Positions 36,588 to 47,047 of a DNA stretch of 64,000 nucleotides are shown piece by piece (positions within the stretch are counted from its first letter, which is position 1; every line of letters starts with the position of its first letter). Made by a program: the position numbers and the translations under genes. The DNA is from AP-15 sp963845735 (GTDB lineage: Bacteria; Pseudomonadota; Alphaproteobacteria; ATCC43930; CGMCC-115725), in contig CAWJTR010000018.1 in the NCBI GenBank assembly GCA_963845735.1, positions 1 to 64,000 of the forward strand, given 5' to 3'. The notes below the pieces were generated by a model. That model saw only the letters and a list, made by a program, of their open reading frames with translations. It was not told the origin of the DNA and did not search any database.

Positions 36588-38582
36588 ATGGGTTTATTGG
36601 CGCGACTGGCCCCCATCGAGAGTACCGCAAAGTTGAGCGACGCCCTCGAAATATCGACATCAGATTTGAGCGAGGCTTCCGCTCAGCGTGCGCTGCGCGC
36701 CGGAGACCTCGATGCCTGCCGCATCGTGCTCGGCCAATGCGAAATGCCGGACAACGAGCGGGCTGCGCTCTATTGCCGTTTGAGCGAGGCTCTCTACTAC
36801 GGCAATCGGCGTGAGGAAGCGCTCGATTGCGCCCGCGCCGCCTTTGGACTGCAACCCCGACAACAGTCGATCGCCGATTTCTGCGCGTGGCTGTTCAGCA
36901 ATTGCGAGCGCCATCAAGAGGCGTCGGCCGCCTATCAGCGGCTGTTGGAGCATAGCCCCGGATGGGCGGAGGGGCATCGCCACGTGAGCGGTTCGCTCGC
37001 CGTTGTGGGAGAGATTGATCGCGCGATTTTTCACGCGGTCCGGGCATGTGAGATCGAGCCTCACTCGTTCGAGTTCGCGGTGCATGCCGGCAGTCTTCTC
37101 GCAACCGTCGGCCGGCACCAGGAGGCATTCGACTATTTTTCCCGCGCCGGCCACATCGAGCCGGCCGACCCCGGCGTCCAGCGGCATCTGGCGGCGGCCG
37201 CTTTGGCGATCGGCCAAGTGGAGCACGCCGCCGTGCTGGCGTTGCGCGCCTATGCGCTGGCCCCCGCCGACCGGGCAAATGCGCTCGATGCGGCGGAGCT
37301 GTTGCTGCGCGCGCACCGCTTCGATACGGCGGCCGAAATCATTCGTGGCGTCCTCGCCGTCGACGGCGATGACGGCGCCGCTCATCGGATGTTGTCGGCG
37401 GCGCAAATGCAGCGCGGGCGGCCGGAAGACGCGCTCGAGGCGATCGATCTGGCGTTGGCGCTCACCCCGACCATCGCCGAATATCATCTCCATCGCGGCA
37501 ACCTGCTTTACCGTCTGGGCCGGTTCGAGGAGGCGGTGGAGGCCTTCGACCGGGCCGCGTCGCTCGACCCGGAAAACCTCGCGGCGCGGCGCTCGCAACT
37601 GACCGTCTATTTCGACAGCGGCCGGTTTCGCGATGCGCTGGCGGTCGGCGGCGAGCTGATCCGCTCGGCTCCCGACAACGAAGAATACGCCCAGGCGATC
37701 CTACAGGTACTGAACCGCCGATTTGAGACCCTCGACGGGGATTACGTCGTTCTCGGCGAGCGTCCTTGCCGGCCGAGCCCCGGGCTTCGCGTACAGCCGG
37801 GTATTTGGGCGGCGCTCCTGGCCCAGTGCCGGGTTGTATATGCCTTGATCATCCGCGAGACCCGCACCCGGTTCGGCGACTCGACCCTCGGCTACGGCTG
37901 GGCATTGCTCGAACCGGTACTGCACATCCTGATGCTGTCTCTGGTGTTCGCGGTATTGATGCATGGCCGGCCGCCGATCGGGACTCAGTTTTTCATTTTT
38001 TATTACACCGGCATCATCCCGTATCATTTGTTCGTCCACAGCAGCAGCAGCATGACGTATGCGGTCACCAGCAACGGCTCGCTGCTGCAATTGCCTTTGG
38101 TCAGCACCTTCGACGTGATCATCGCTCGCGGTCTGCTCGAACTGGCGACCGATCTTCTGGTGGCGGTCATCCTGTTGGCCGGCTTTGGCATAATCGGGCT
38201 CGGCACCATGCCCGACGATTTCGCCGGCGTATGTGCGTCGATTGCCGCCGTCTGGGTATTCGGCTGCGGTTGCGGCTTTATCAACGCCGTCATCAATGGC
38301 TTCTGCAAATCTTGGGATAAGATCTGGGCCCAATTGACCAGAGTATTGTATTTCTGTTCCGGAATTTTTTACGTGCCGGGAATGATGCCGGATTGGATCC
38401 GCGGCATTCTCGCGTGGAACCCGGTATTGCACGCGGTCGACTGGTTTCGGTCGAGTTTCTTCGTCGAATACCAACCGTATTGGCTCGATCGCACGTTTCT
38501 CGTAACCGTGGCCGCCGTAACCTTGTTGGCGGGATTGACTCTTGAGCGCTGTTTGCGCCGCAGCCTCTACGAACCGCAATGA
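36588..38582 (+). CDS. TPR domain fused to KpsM-type polysaccharide ABC permease
   Basis: 664 residues. Residues 20-395 are tetratricopeptide repeats (for example YRLGRFEEAVEAFDRAASLD and AIFHAVRACEIEP). Residues 410-660 are an ABC-2 permease of the KpsM/Wzm type: VVYALIIRETRTRFGDSTLG at its cytoplasmic lead-in, GWALLEPVLHILMLSL, FFIFYYTGIIPYHLFVHSS and IFYVPGMMPDWIRGILAWNP, with six hydrophobic segments. KpsM homologues are normally about 260 residues and lack the TPR part. The kpsT gene overlaps by four bases (ATGA). The permease exports capsule or LPS polysaccharide; the TPR part may dock synthesis enzymes, which is inference. Confidence 0.85.
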   Translation: MGLLARLAPIESTAKLSDALEISTSDLSEASAQRALRAGDLDACRIVLGQCEMPDNERAALYCRLSEALYYGNRREEALDCARAAFGLQPRQQSIADFCAWLFSNCERHQEASAAYQRLLEHSPGWAEGHRHVSGSLAVVGEIDRAIFHAVRACEIEPHSFEFAVHAGSLLATVGRHQEAFDYFSRAGHIEPADPGVQRHLAAAALAIGQVEHAAVLALRAYALAPADRANALDAAELLLRAHRFDTAAEIIRGVLAVDGDDGAAHRMLSAAQMQRGRPEDALEAIDLALALTPTIAEYHLHRGNLLYRLGRFEEAVEAFDRAASLDPENLAARRSQLTVYFDSGRFRDALAVGGELIRSAPDNEEYAQAILQVLNRRFETLDGDYVVLGERPCRPSPGLRVQPGIWAALLAQCRVVYALIIRETRTRFGDSTLGYGWALLEPVLHILMLSLVFAVLMHGRPPIGTQFFIFYYTGIIPYHLFVHSSSSMTYAVTSNGSLLQLPLVSTFDVIIARGLLELATDLLVAVILLAGFGIIGLGTMPDDFAGVCASIAAVWVFGCGCGFINAVINGFCKSWDKIWAQLTRVLYFCSGIFYVPGMMPDWIRGILAWNPVLHAVDWFRSSFFVEYQPYWLDRTFLVTVAAVTLLAGLTLERCLRRSLYEPQ

Positions 38583-39241
38583 TCGCGCTCGAAAGGGTCG
38601 CCAAGGCCTATCGCACCCGGACCGGGCGGAAGACCGTGCTGGCGAATGCCAACGCGATCTTTGGCACGGGCCATAATTTTGGCATCCTTGGAGTCAACGG
38701 TTCCGGCAAGTCGACATTGATCCGGCTGCTCGCCGGATCCGAGAAGCCCGATCGCGGCGTCGTGCGCCGCTGTGCGCGCGTGTCGTTTCCGCTCGGTTTC
38801 GGCGGCACTTTTCACGGCGCTCTGAGCGGCCGTGAGAACGCGGCTTTTCTTGCCCGCATCTACGGGGCCCGAACACGCGAGGTGATCGATTACGTCGCGG
38901 CGTTTTCCGAACTCGCCGAATATTTCGACATGCCGGTCAATACCTACTCCGCCGGGATGCGCGCGAGGCTCGCCTTCGCCGCCTGTCTCGCCATGGATTT
39001 CGATGTCTATCTGATCGACGAGGTGACGGAGATCGGCGATCAGCGCTTTCGCCGCAAATGCGCCGAGGCGTTCCGCGAGCGCATGGCGCGCTCCGATATC
39101 ATCCTGGCGACCCACAATCCGCAGACCTTGCGGCAATATTGCGACCGCGGCGCAGTCCTCGCCGATGGTGCGCTGTTTTTGTACGACGACATCGGCGCCG
39201 CCCTCAGCCGGTACCAGCGTATGCTTCAGGATCAGCACTGA
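38579..39241 (+). CDS. kpsT: polysaccharide ABC exporter ATPase, KpsT/Wzt type
   Basis: 220 residues. Walker A GVNGSGKST, a signature loop NTYSAGMRARLAFAACLAM in the form usual for KpsT, and Walker B VYLIDEVTEIGDQRF. The short length without the C-terminal domain of Wzt argues for the KpsT type. Overlaps the permease gene (ATGA) and the kpsE-like gene (TGATG), so the three products are probably made in balance. Confidence 0.9.
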   Translation: MIALERVAKAYRTRTGRKTVLANANAIFGTGHNFGILGVNGSGKSTLIRLLAGSEKPDRGVVRRCARVSFPLGFGGTFHGALSGRENAAFLARIYGARTREVIDYVAAFSELAEYFDMPVNTYSAGMRARLAFAACLAMDFDVYLIDEVTEIGDQRFRRKCAEAFRERMARSDIILATHNPQTLRQYCDRGAVLADGALFLYDDIGAALSRYQRMLQDQH

Positions 39242-40530
39242 TGAGTGCAGCGGCGGCAGCCACCCACGACCGCATTTCACCGGCCGACGCGAACCGGTCG
39301 TCATCGCCTCCCATAGACACTGCCACACCGACAGCGTCCGGCGGCGTCAGCTTGCCGGTCCGCTCCAGCGGCCAAGAACTTTCCCCCGCGCACGGCAATC
39401 GCATTGTTCCGTGGGGCCGGGTTGCCGAACCGCGTCCGCATTTGCCGCTCGGCGCGGTCGCCTTCATGCTGATGGTGGTGCTGCCGCTGGCGTTCGCTGG
39501 AATTTATTACTTTTTCATCGCCTCCGACCAATACGTCGCGGAGTTTCGCTTTGGTTTGCGCTCCGCCGAACCAGTCCGGTCCGACCCCGGGCTGCTGCTT
39601 CAGGCAGGGGCAGCGCCGTCGCAGATTGGGTCGGATTCCTACGTCGTCGTCCAATACATCGCCAGCCGAGCGATCGTCGACGACCTAAGCAGGACACTTG
39701 ACCTGAAGCAGATGTTTTCGACGGCAAGAGCCGATTGGCCAGCCCGGCTGCATCTCCCGGTGCCGATCGAAGACCTGGTCACCTACTGGCGGGGCCAGGT
39801 GAACGCGTTTTTTGATCCGGCCGACGGCACCATTGTGGTCAAGGCTCGCGCGTTCGCGCCCGAGGATGCCCTGAAGCTGGCGCAAGGGATCCTTGCCTCG
39901 TCCGAGCGCCTGGTCAACGCCCTGTCGGCCCGGGCGCGGAGCGACGCCTTGCGCGATTTGGAAAATGACGTGCGCCAAGCCGAGCGGCGTCTCGCTGCCG
40001 CGCTCGTCAAACTGAGCGATTTTCGCGACAGGCAAGGGGTCGTCGATCCACGTAGGACCGCGGATGCCAGCGCAGCGCTCGACGGGCGGGTTCGCGACGA
40101 TCTGGTTCGCGCCAACACCGAACTCTCGACCCTCAAAGAATACCTGCAGGATGACGCGCCGTCGCTCAAGCTGCTCGAGGCGCGAATCCGCGCACTCGAG
40201 GCACAAAGACGCGCGCTTGAGAGCGAGGTAACCGACACGGCCGATACGCGCTCGCAGGCTTTGTCTCGGATAATGGGCTCATACGAGCAGCTCGAAAGCG
40301 AACGCAGCTTTGCCGAAAGCGCCTATCGGCATGCGCTCGAGGCACTCGACCGTGCGCGTATGAACGCTGACCGGCAGCACATTTACATCGCCGATTTCGT
40401 CCAACCGCGCCTGCCCGAGAAAGCGCTGTACCCGCGCCGGCTACGCTCGCTTGGCATCGTCTTTGTCATTGCCTTCGCCACTTGGGCGATCGGTTGTTTG
40501 ACCGTCCGATCGGTGCGGGACCACCTGTAA
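39241..40530 (+). CDS. kpsE: capsule export inner-membrane protein, KpsE-like
   Basis: 429 residues from ATG 39241, which overlaps the kpsT stop. A polar Ser/Ala-rich N-terminus, a membrane segment (VAFMLMVVLPLAFAGIYYFF), a periplasmic domain with SDSYVVVQYIASRAIVDDL, a long coiled coil (about 230-350, RDLENDVRQAERRLAAALVK) and a second segment near the C-terminus (GIVFVIAFATWAIGCL) preceded by PRLPEKALYPRR. This is the polysaccharide co-polymerase layout of KpsE/BexC, linking the exporter to the outer membrane channel. Confidence 0.85.
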   Translation: MSAAAAATHDRISPADANRSSSPPIDTATPTASGGVSLPVRSSGQELSPAHGNRIVPWGRVAEPRPHLPLGAVAFMLMVVLPLAFAGIYYFFIASDQYVAEFRFGLRSAEPVRSDPGLLLQAGAAPSQIGSDSYVVVQYIASRAIVDDLSRTLDLKQMFSTARADWPARLHLPVPIEDLVTYWRGQVNAFFDPADGTIVVKARAFAPEDALKLAQGILASSERLVNALSARARSDALRDLENDVRQAERRLAAALVKLSDFRDRQGVVDPRRTADASAALDGRVRDDLVRANTELSTLKEYLQDDAPSLKLLEARIRALEAQRRALESEVTDTADTRSQALSRIMGSYEQLESERSFAESAYRHALEALDRARMNADRQHIYIADFVQPRLPEKALYPRRLRSLGIVFVIAFATWAIGCLTVRSVRDHL

Positions 40531-40735
40531 TATGATCCCGCCCGACACCGATGACCGCCATGAACTGGCAGACCGCGATTGCGGTTGCAGTCGGGGAGAG
40601 AAATCATGGCGACGGTAGGGTTCGAATCTATCCCGACCTGCGATCTTCCCCACCGTCGCGCTCGATCGGTCGGGGCTTCGATCGGCCAGTCGCGAAGCCC
40701 GTCCACGGCTCGCGCTGGTCTCGACGTATAACGAA

Positions 40736-42034
40736 TTGTGCGGGATTGCCGCCTATACTCGAAGCCTGGAAAAACAGCTTTTCGATATCTTCGATGTAAC
40801 GGTATTCGATCTTAATCAATATCTCCTACGCAGCAGCCACCGTCGCGTGCGCAAATTCGGTGACCGCCATATTCAGGAAATATGTCGTGAAATCAGAGAA
40901 TATGACGCCGTCAATCTCCAATTGGAGCATGGCACATTGGGCCGCTCCAGCCATGATATTTATCGTCGGTTTTGCTGGCTCGTGCGAGCATCACCGCGAA
41001 TCTCAGTTACGTTTCACACGATATTCCAATCCGAGGCGTTTGATTACCGTAAATATCTCAGAGAACTGATTAGGTTCCGTTTTGTAAAAGCGGCCGAGCT
41101 GAGATCGAATTATCTGCGCACCCATCTTTTGTCGGCCGGCATCGCCGACCGTCTGCGCCGTACGCAGCGCTTCAAGCCGGTGTCGGTCATCGTTCATACC
41201 CGCCGTGATCTGGCGCAGATGAAATTCGTTCACGGCATGCGGAACGTCTACGATCATCCGTTGTCGTTTCTCAGCGACGCCGATGCGGACGATATTCGCC
41301 AGACTGCATCGCGCAGCAAGTTTACGATTCTCGATCAGGTGCCGAAAGGCAGTCGACTGGTCGGGGTGTTTGGCTTTCTCGGGCGGTATAAAGGGTTCGA
41401 CACCGTCATTCGGGCATTGCACCATCTTCCCGAGGAACACCATCTGCTGATATTCGGCGGCGTCCACCCCAACGAAATCAAGCCGCACCAAACGATCGAC
41501 CCGGTCGTGTCGTCGTTGCTCGACGCCGGTTATATCGATACCAATATAGCCGAGCGGATGCGGGCCGATCCGGCCCATGGCGCCCCGGCGGTTTCGGTTT
41601 CGGTGGACGGATCGATGCGGGACTTGCTGATCGGACATCCCAAGGATTTGTCAGAACGAATTCATTTCCTCGGCGCGACCAGCGACGAAGATTTTCTTTC
41701 GGGCATGGCACTGTGCGATACGGTGGTTTTTCCCTATCTGGAGGTCGGGCAATCCTCATCCGGTCCGATTTCGCAGGCGCTCGAGCTCGGCTGCCGCGTC
41801 GTTGCTTCCCGCACCCACACCTTCTTGCAGCTCGACCGTTATCATCGCAACACGATCGAGTTTTTTGATATCGGAAATCATCTCGAATTGGCCGCGCGAA
41901 TCTTGGCGCGTCCGCAATTCGACTTGGGCGCCCGATTTCTCTGCTTCAATGTCGAAACCAACAAGGCGGTCTATCTTGCCGCCAATGGCGTGCCGTCAAA
42001 GGTCCGGCCTGCCGCCGACCGAGATGCCCGCTGA
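40736..42034 (+). CDS. glycosyltransferase, family 4-like, uncertain N-terminus
   Basis: 432 residues if read from TTG 40736. GT-B features: GVFGFLGRYKGFDTVIRALH and HHLLIFGGVHP, then RIHFLGATSDEDFLSGMALC and SSGPISQALELGCRVVASRT. Residues before the TTG (LALVSTYNELCGIAAYTRSL) look conserved, yet that frame has no ATG, GTG or TTG back to TAG at 40616. Either a non-standard start or an upstream frameshift is involved. Last gene of the capsule-type cluster, about 200 bases after kpsE. Probably adds a sugar to the exported polymer. Confidence 0.8.
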   Translation: MCGIAAYTRSLEKQLFDIFDVTVFDLNQYLLRSSHRRVRKFGDRHIQEICREIREYDAVNLQLEHGTLGRSSHDIYRRFCWLVRASPRISVTFHTIFQSEAFDYRKYLRELIRFRFVKAAELRSNYLRTHLLSAGIADRLRRTQRFKPVSVIVHTRRDLAQMKFVHGMRNVYDHPLSFLSDADADDIRQTASRSKFTILDQVPKGSRLVGVFGFLGRYKGFDTVIRALHHLPEEHHLLIFGGVHPNEIKPHQTIDPVVSSLLDAGYIDTNIAERMRADPAHGAPAVSVSVDGSMRDLLIGHPKDLSERIHFLGATSDEDFLSGMALCDTVVFPYLEVGQSSSGPISQALELGCRVVASRTHTFLQLDRYHRNTIEFFDIGNHLELAARILARPQFDLGARFLCFNVETNKAVYLAANGVPSKVRPAADRDAR

Positions 42035-42186
42035 AGCGCAAGGCAAGGACTGGGGTGCGGGTGAGCACCCGCCGCTCTCAGGTCTTGCTCGGCCCCCGGG
42101 AGCGCCGCGGCTGGGACTGCGATCGGCAACATTCGCAAGATTGCCTCGGACAAGCAGAAAAACGACAATAACGACTATTGTTGTGT

Positions 42187-42212
42187 AAAAAAACGCGCCC
42201 CGCGGGGCGCGC
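42187..42212 (-). terminator. Rho-independent terminator of glnA
   Basis: On the minus strand GCGCCCCGCGGGGCGC, a perfect palindrome, is followed by seven T. It lies about 80 bases past the glnA stop. Confidence 0.85.
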
Positions 42213-42289
42213 ACATCCCGCGTCACCGTGGGGTTCAGGGGCCGCCGAGAGTCCGCCAAGTCCGCAAATACGGGTCGCCTCCCTGAATC

Positions 42290-43717
<1,428 letters not shown>

Positions 43718-43904
43718 GAGCGCTCCCTTTCAGCTCGAATCAAACAAGCGGAAGCAAGAGTCGGGCCGATCGCACCGGTTGCGCAAAGGCCATATGTCGC
43801 AGATTGGCAGGGCCCTGTCTGGGCGGGCGGCCGCCCCTTTTAACGCAACCTTGCTCTGATAGTGGCGAATACAACCCACGGCAGAGCGCCGCCGCGGATG
43901 CGGC

Positions 43905-44243
43905 TCAGATAGCGTCGGGGCCGCGCTCGCCGGTGCGGATGCGGATCGCCTCGTCGATATTGGTAACGAAGATCTTGCCGTCGCCGATCCGGCCAGTATG
44001 CGCCGCCTGCTGGATCGCCTCGATCGCCTGCTCGAGCAGGCCATCTTCCATGACCACCTCGATCTTCACCTTGGGCAGGAAGTCGACGACGTACTCAGCC
44101 CCGCGATACAATTCGGTATGGCCCTTCTGCCGACCGAACCCTTTGGCCTCGGTCACGGTGATGCCCTTGATGCCGACTTCATGTAGCGCGTCTTTGACCT
44201 CGTCGAGCTTGAAGGGCTTGATGATGGCTTCGATCTTTTTCAT
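43905..44243 (-). CDS. glnB: nitrogen regulatory protein PII
   Basis: 112 residues. MKKIEAIIKPFKLDEVKDAL at the start, the T-loop GRQKGHTELYRGAEYVVDF with the tyrosine uridylylated by GlnD, and GRIGDGKIFVTNIDEAIRIR at the ligand site. Senses 2-oxoglutarate and ATP/ADP and reports nitrogen status. Position next to glnA and the full T-loop favour GlnB over GlnK; no amtB is nearby. Confidence 0.95.
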   Translation of the reverse strand: MKKIEAIIKPFKLDEVKDALHEVGIKGITVTEAKGFGRQKGHTELYRGAEYVVDFLPKVKIEVVMEDGLLEQAIEAIQQAAHTGRIGDGKIFVTNIDEAIRIRTGERGPDAI

Positions 44244-44292
44244 CGGCGTACAATCTCTCCGAGGCGAGCACCTGTCAGCCGCTCATTGACGC

Positions 44293-44308
44293 AGCATAAC
44301 TTGTGCCA
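44293..44308 (-). promoter_or_regulatory. sigma-54 promoter of glnB-glnA
   Basis: Minus strand TGGCACAAGTTATGCT matches the sigma-54 consensus TGGCAC-N5-TTGCW at all but one position. GG and GC are ten bases apart as required. It lies about 50 bases before the glnB ATG, the expected place for nitrogen-controlled transcription by NtrC. Confidence 0.65.
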
Positions 44309-44395
44309 AGCAGTCTGCGCGACGAGGGAAATCATGGGCGCCGCCGCCTCCCGTCAGAATGCCGGTGAACCAAGCACCTTCTGCCTAAAAATTAG

Positions 44396-45586
44396 TCAAC
44401 TAAGTTTCGGCGCCGGGGGGTTCTCCAATAGTCGGCGAATGCGTTCGATCGCCTCGGCGATCGCCTCGCGGCTGTTGGCATAGGAAAATCGCAGATAACC
44501 TTCACCGAAAGCGCCAAAGCTGGTGCCGGAAATGGTTGCCACGCCGGCCTCTTCGAGCAACCGCCCTTGCAACGCGCGGGCATCGAGCTCGGTCCCGGTC
44601 ACGTTGGGGAAGGTGTAGAAGGCGCCTCCCGGTCGAGCGCAGCGGAACCCGGGGAGACCGTTCAGCGCCTCTACGATCATTTCGCGCCGCTCGTTGAAGG
44701 CGGCAACCATCCGCGCGACCGGCTCGCGCGGGCCGGTCAGTGCAGCGATACCGGCGAACTGAGCCGCGGCGTTGACACAAGAATGGCAGTTGATCGCCAG
44801 CCGCTCGGCAGCCGCGAACAAGGCCGCCGGCCATACCCCATAGCCCATCCGCCACCCGGTCATCGCATAGGTCTTGCTCCACCCATCGAGCAGGATCAGG
44901 CGGTCGCGAAGCGACGGATAGCTCAACAGGCTGATATGCTCGGCGCCGTCGTAGAGGATCTCGCCGTAGATCTCGTCGCTCATCACCGCGACCCGAGGGT
45001 GGTGTTCGAGCCCGGTGACGAGACGGTCGAGTTCGACCCGCGGCACGACGCCGCCGGTCGGGTTGGCCGGGCTGTTGATAATGATCAGCCGTGTGTGCGG
45101 CGTTATCTTGTCCAGGACCTCGGCAGCGCTGAACGAGAACCCGGCGCTTTCGTAGAGCGGGATCGGCACCGGGGTCGCGCCGGAAAAGCGGATCACGCTC
45201 TCGTAGATCGGGAAGCCGGGGTTTGGATAAAGGATCTCGGTCCCGGGCTCGCCGAACATCAGGATCGCGAAGAACATCGTGACCTTGCCGCCGGGAACGA
45301 CAAGCACCCGGTCCGGCGAGACTTCAACCCGGTGGCGGCGGTAGAGATCGGCGGCGACCGCCTCGCGCAGTTGCGGGATGCCGTTGGCCGGCGTGTAGCC
45401 GTGATGGCCGTCGGCCAGTGCTTTGCGGCCGGCCTCGACGATGTGCTCGGGGGTCGGAAAATCGGGTTGGCCGATGCCGAGATTGATGATCGAACGGCCC
45501 TGCGCGGCCAGCGCGTTGGCGCGCGCCAGGACCTCGAAAGCAGTCTCGGTGCCGAGGACGCCCATGCGCCCGGCCATCTGCAACAT
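44396..45586 (-). CDS. class I/II aminotransferase (aspartate aminotransferase-like)
   Basis: 396 residues, PLP fold type I. INLGIGQPDFPTPEHIVEAG at the N-terminus, GYTPANGIPQLREAVA, IIINSPANPTGGVVPR, and the PLP lysine in LDGWSKTYAMTGWRMGYGVW. The C-terminal arginine that binds the substrate carboxylate is in GEGYLRFSYANS. The exact amino donor is not readable. Lies about 90 bases upstream of the sigma-54 site on the same strand. Confidence 0.85.
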   Translation of the reverse strand: MLQMAGRMGVLGTETAFEVLARANALAAQGRSIINLGIGQPDFPTPEHIVEAGRKALADGHHGYTPANGIPQLREAVAADLYRRHRVEVSPDRVLVVPGGKVTMFFAILMFGEPGTEILYPNPGFPIYESVIRFSGATPVPIPLYESAGFSFSAAEVLDKITPHTRLIIINSPANPTGGVVPRVELDRLVTGLEHHPRVAVMSDEIYGEILYDGAEHISLLSYPSLRDRLILLDGWSKTYAMTGWRMGYGVWPAALFAAAERLAINCHSCVNAAAQFAGIAALTGPREPVARMVAAFNERREMIVEALNGLPGFRCARPGGAFYTFPNVTGTELDARALQGRLLEEAGVATISGTSFGAFGEGYLRFSYANSREAIAEAIERIRRLLENPPAPKLS

Positions 45587-45808
45587 TCACGTTTCCTCCT
45601 GACGTCTCCGTCGCCCTAGACTAGCGCAAATCGGGCGAAATAGCGATCGGGAAGCGCCGGGCGGGGCCGCGTCGCCGGCAGGTTGACCGCTGGGCGGGGT
45701 GACGATGGGGATTGTGTTTTCCCCACCGTATTGCCGTCCCACCGGACCATATTTGGGATAGATCTCGCCCGGTTGCGAGGCGCCGAGTAGAGTAGAGTCG
45801 GGTGGCTG

Positions 45809-47029
45809 ATGCATGAGAGGATCGCGATGCCCGAAGGGAAGACCGAACCGCGCGCGACGGCGGCGCGCTTCGAGGAGCTGATGGCGCGTGCCGAGGCGCT
45901 GATCCCGGTGCTGCGCGAGCGCGCCGAACGGGCCGAGGAATTGCGCCGGCTGCCCGACGAGACGATCGCCGATCTACATTCGAGCGGCCTCTTTCGCATG
46001 CTGCAGCCGGCCCGGGTCGGTGGCAGCGAGCTGCCCTACCGCGCCCTGTTCGAGCTTTCCGCGGTAATCGGCCGGGGCTGCGGCTCGACCGCCTGGGTGC
46101 TCGCCAACCTCGCGGCGCATCACTGGCTGCTCGGCATGTGGCACCCCGAAGCACAGGATGAGATCTGGGGCGAGTCGCCCGACAATCTGATCGGTTCGGC
46201 CTTGATCTTTCCGCGCGGGCGGGCGAAGCGGGTGTCCGGCGGGTATCGGCTCAGCGGCAGATGGCCGTTTTCGAGCGGGATCGACGCCGCCCATTGGGCG
46301 ATGATCGGGGCCTTCGTGATCGACGAGGAGACCGGGCAGAGCGAGCCCCGCATTTTCCTCGTTCCAGCAAGCGACTATACGATCATCGACACTTGGCAGG
46401 TGATCGGGCTGAGCGGCACGGGCAGCAAAGATGTCGAGGCCGCCGACATCTTTGTTCCGGCCCACCGCACCCTCTCCGCCGAACGGATCACGGGCGGCCC
46501 CAATCGCGGCAGCGGGGTAAATCCCGGGGCGCTGTATCAGCTGCCGGCGATCAGCCTGTTCGGTTTCGCGATCGCCGGCGTCTCGCTCGGCATCGCCCGT
46601 GGCGCGATCCAGCACTTTGCCGAGACGACGCGAACCCGGCTCAGCATCTATACCGGGAGGAACCTCGCCGATTTCAGAAACTTGCAGGTCCACCTCGCCG
46701 AGGCGGCAGCATCGGCCGACGCGGCCGAGGCAATCGCGCTACGCGATTGCGACGAGGCGACGCGGATCACCGAGGCCGGGATCGTGCCGAGCCTCGAGCA
46801 AAAGGCGCGCTATCGCCGCGACGGCGCCTTTGCCGCGACACTGTGCACCCGGGCGGTCGATATTTTATTCAGCGCAAGCGGCGGCGGCGCGATCTATGCG
46901 CAAAACCCGATCCAGCGCGCTTTTCGCGACGTCCATGCGGCCAATGCCCATTACACCCTCACCTGGGACGTCAACGGTGCGGTTTATGGCCGGGTAGCGC
47001 TGGGCTTACCGCCCGAAGTGTCGCTTTGA
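45809..47029 (+). CDS. flavin-dependent monooxygenase oxygenase component (HsaA/HpaH-like, acyl-CoA dehydrogenase fold)
   Basis: 406 residues. Acyl-CoA dehydrogenase-like architecture without the usual catalytic glutamate context: LHSSGLFRMLQPARVGGSEL, AVIGRGCGSTAWVLANLAAH, GYRLSGRWPFSSGIDAAHWA and IGLSGTGSKDVEAADIFVP. This is the pattern of group D oxygenases that hydroxylate phenols or steroid-derived catechols using reduced flavin from a partner. The partner reductase follows 18 bases later. A start at 45827 (MPEGKTEP) is also possible. Confidence 0.8.
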   Translation: MHERIAMPEGKTEPRATAARFEELMARAEALIPVLRERAERAEELRRLPDETIADLHSSGLFRMLQPARVGGSELPYRALFELSAVIGRGCGSTAWVLANLAAHHWLLGMWHPEAQDEIWGESPDNLIGSALIFPRGRAKRVSGGYRLSGRWPFSSGIDAAHWAMIGAFVIDEETGQSEPRIFLVPASDYTIIDTWQVIGLSGTGSKDVEAADIFVPAHRTLSAERITGGPNRGSGVNPGALYQLPAISLFGFAIAGVSLGIARGAIQHFAETTRTRLSIYTGRNLADFRNLQVHLAEAAASADAAEAIALRDCDEATRITEAGIVPSLEQKARYRRDGAFAATLCTRAVDILFSASGGGAIYAQNPIQRAFRDVHAANAHYTLTWDVNGAVYGRVALGLPPEVSL

Positions 47030-47047
47030 GTAGCGTGGGGATCGACC

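Noticed and set aside
40610..40640. GGGTTCGAATCTATCC, like a tRNA T-arm
   Set aside because: The flanking bases cannot form the T-stem and no acceptor or CCA follows.
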